From the NCBI GenBank assembly GCA_947628515.1, contig CANRAG010000016.1, forward strand, positions 1 through 35,208: a stretch of DNA of 35,208 bases, written 5' to 3'. Positions within the stretch are counted from its first letter, which is position 1; each line of letters starts with the position of its first letter. Below the pieces are notes generated by a model. It did no database searches, was not told the DNA's origin, and saw only the letters and a list, made by a program, of their open reading frames with translations. Position numbers and translations under genes: made by a program. The DNA comes from an uncultured Clostridia bacterium. GTDB taxonomy: Bacteria; Bacillota; Clostridia; UBA1381. Shown piece by piece: positions 34,007-35,208 of the stretch.

Positions 34007-34939
34007 TTATAAATCACTTTCTTTGGTTATATATATCGGTCTTTTCTTAACCTCAAGATATGTTTTTGCCATATACTGACCCAATATCCCAATCGTGAAA
34101 AGCTGTATTCCGCCGATAAGCAATATAACGCATATCAATGACGGATAGCCCGCAACCGGGTCCCCCCATATAAGAGTTTTAAATACGATTATACATATAA
34201 ATACCAATGAAACGAAAAGGCACATGAGTCCCATATACGACGCTAAAGCAAGCGGCTTTGTGGAGAACGCCATAATCCCTTCAAGGGAATATTTCATCAG
34301 TTTCGACATGCTCCATTTCGTGTCGCCCACGCTGCGCTCCACATTTTCGTATGAAATCCATTTCGTTCTGTAGCCAACCCAACTGAATATACCCTTTGAA
34401 AAGCGGTTATATTCGGTAAGCTCCAATACGGAGTTTACCATGCGCCGCGTCATAAGCCTGAAATCCCGCGCGCCCTTTACTATTTCCGTATCTGAAATCT
34501 TATTTATAAACGCGTAGAACACGTTCGAGAGAACGGAGCGGATTTTGCCCTCGCCCTTTCTGTCCGCGCGTCGCGCGGCAGCGCAGTCATATTCCCCGCT
34601 CCTAAGAGCTCCATACATCTCCTCTATCAGCCGCGGCGGGTCCTGCAAGTCCACATCCATCATGGTCACATAGTCGCCCTTTGCCGCTTTAAGACCCGCG
34701 AGCATTGCGCCCTCCTTTCCGAAATTGCGCGAAAAGGATATGTAGTGCACGCGCCTGTCGCGGCGCGAAAGCGAGCGCATTATCTCAAGCGACTTGTCCG
34801 TAGAACCGTCGTCCACAAAAATAACTTCGTATTCAACCGGAATATTAAATTTTTCAACAGTGTCAAAAAAGCTCTCATAGAATATCTCTATCGCCTTCTC
34901 CTCATTAAGGCAAGGTACAATTACTGAAATAAGCTCCAT
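34007..34939 (-). CDS. GT2 polyprenyl-phosphate glycosyltransferase (GtrB/DPM1-like)
   Basis: 310 residues. The GT-A domain (about 1-220) shows VIVPCLNEEKAIEIF, the nucleotide-binding VDDGSTD (42-48), the metal motif DVD at 95-97 in MMDVDLQDPP, and RNFGKEGAMLAGL. Two membrane helices at about 233-258 and 268-292 and a basic tail complete the GtrB/ArnC-like architecture. It would transfer a hexose from a nucleotide sugar to undecaprenyl phosphate on the inner face of the membrane, supplying the GT-C gene just downstream. The start follows GGAGGGACATAG. It is the first gene of a three-gene operon driven by the promoter at 34985-35013. Confidence 0.93.
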   Translation of the reverse strand: MELISVIVPCLNEEKAIEIFYESFFDTVEKFNIPVEYEVIFVDDGSTDKSLEIMRSLSRRDRRVHYISFSRNFGKEGAMLAGLKAAKGDYVTMMDVDLQDPPRLIEEMYGALRSGEYDCAAARRADRKGEGKIRSVLSNVFYAFINKISDTEIVKGARDFRLMTRRMVNSVLELTEYNRFSKGIFSWVGYRTKWISYENVERSVGDTKWSMSKLMKYSLEGIMAFSTKPLALASYMGLMCLFVSLVFICIIVFKTLIWGDPVAGYPSLICVILLIGGIQLFTIGILGQYMAKTYLEVKKRPIYITKESDL

Positions 34940-34984
34940 CTATGTCCCTCCGGTCTTTTCTTGTGTCAACAATTATTCATGATA

Positions 34985-35013
34985 ATTCTATCATAAAAGT
35001 AATATCATGTCAA
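34985..35013 (-). promoter_or_regulatory. Sigma-A promoter of the GT2/GT-C/DUF5107 operon
   Basis: On the minus strand TTGACA (35008-35013), a 17-nt spacer and TAGAAT (34985-34990), with a leader of about 40 nt. An imperfect dyad, ATTATTCATGATAAT, lies just downstream at about 34972-34986 and could bind a regulator. Confidence 0.8.
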
Positions 35014-35175
35014 CCGTTTAAAGCTTTTTGAGCACGGTTTTTGAATGAGTGAACAAATTATGAACAAATCCAGTTATTCACAATTTTGTCCAAATAAGCA
35101 CTATCCAACAAGCACTTGAATTGCTTATCAGTCCCGTTTTTAGAAGTTAACACCATATTTTTTTAGGAATAATTC

Positions 35176-35208
35176 ATGTATAAAAACCTCGAATTTTGGC
35201 TTAAAATA
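35176..35208 (+). CDS. Possible start of a further gene (cut by window edge)
   Basis: ATG at 35176 follows TTAGGA at eight nt and stays open for the 11 codons left (MYKNLEFWLKI). It would be divergent from the GT2 operon. Too short to identify, and it could be chance. Confidence 0.25.
   Translation, partial: MYKNLEFWLKI

Noticed and set aside
35074..35082. TTATTCACA, a DnaA-box-like word; another at 24910-24918
   Set aside because: Single scattered copies in AT-rich DNA, with no dnaA, dnaN or box cluster nearby; no sign of a replication origin.

Overview
This window looks like part of the chromosome of an endospore-forming, anaerobic, glycan-degrading member of the Clostridia, plausibly a gut pectin degrader. 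The reasons are three sporulation genes (yqfC, yqfD, ylbJ), Gram-positive style ribosome sites and sigma-A promoters, an S-layer homology surface protein, and two very large secreted rhamnogalacturonan lyases with Big_2 domains. A placement near Monoglobus-like pectin degraders is inference only. I see no rRNA, tRNA, CRISPR array, transposase, integrase or phage gene.

Layout. At 1-1744 are yqfD (cut by the left edge) and yqfC, which overlap, then a zinc-ribbon membrane protein with a proline/glutamine heptad repeat, all on the minus strand. ylbJ (1869-2933, +) runs toward a large exported protein (2971-5886, -) in which an FG-GAP beta-propeller seems to sit inside another domain. Directly upstream of that gene, in the same transcript, is an easily missed 35-codon ORF (5913-6020, -). 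It encodes a single-pass membrane microprotein ending in FIYEGF, which resembles the C-terminal acyl-carrying motif of DltX. I consider it the most interesting object in the window. Divergent from it is an OmpR/PhoB-type two-component pair (6239-8339, +).

At 8526-22556 two paralogous PL11 lyases of 1425 and 1522 residues, both on +, flank a minus-strand operon. That operon holds a tandem GT-C/PMT glycosyltransferase, a fumarate hydratase alpha subunit with no beta subunit next to it, and an XRE regulator. Its promoter has the -35 box inside an inverted repeat and is followed by a leader of about 190 nt. Next come a 55-residue membrane-anchored ORF, ftsH (22800-24785, -), an SLH surface protein (25021-28134, +) and a cytoplasmic GH43-like enzyme (28245-29171, +). 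The GH43-like gene has a perfect consensus promoter whose -35 box lies in the terminator stem of the SLH gene. The right end is a tight minus-strand operon: GT2 polyprenyl-phosphate glycosyltransferase, GT-C transferase, and a DUF5107-TPR protein.

How it fits together (inference). The PL11 enzymes would cut rhamnogalacturonan I outside the cell, and GH43-like and DUF5107 proteins may act on released oligosaccharides inside. The GT2/GT-C/PMT proteins, the SLH protein and the microprotein/propeller pair point to building and modifying the cell envelope. Most genes have readable sigma-A promoters with 17-bp spacers and clear hairpin terminators, so transcription units can be defined with some confidence.
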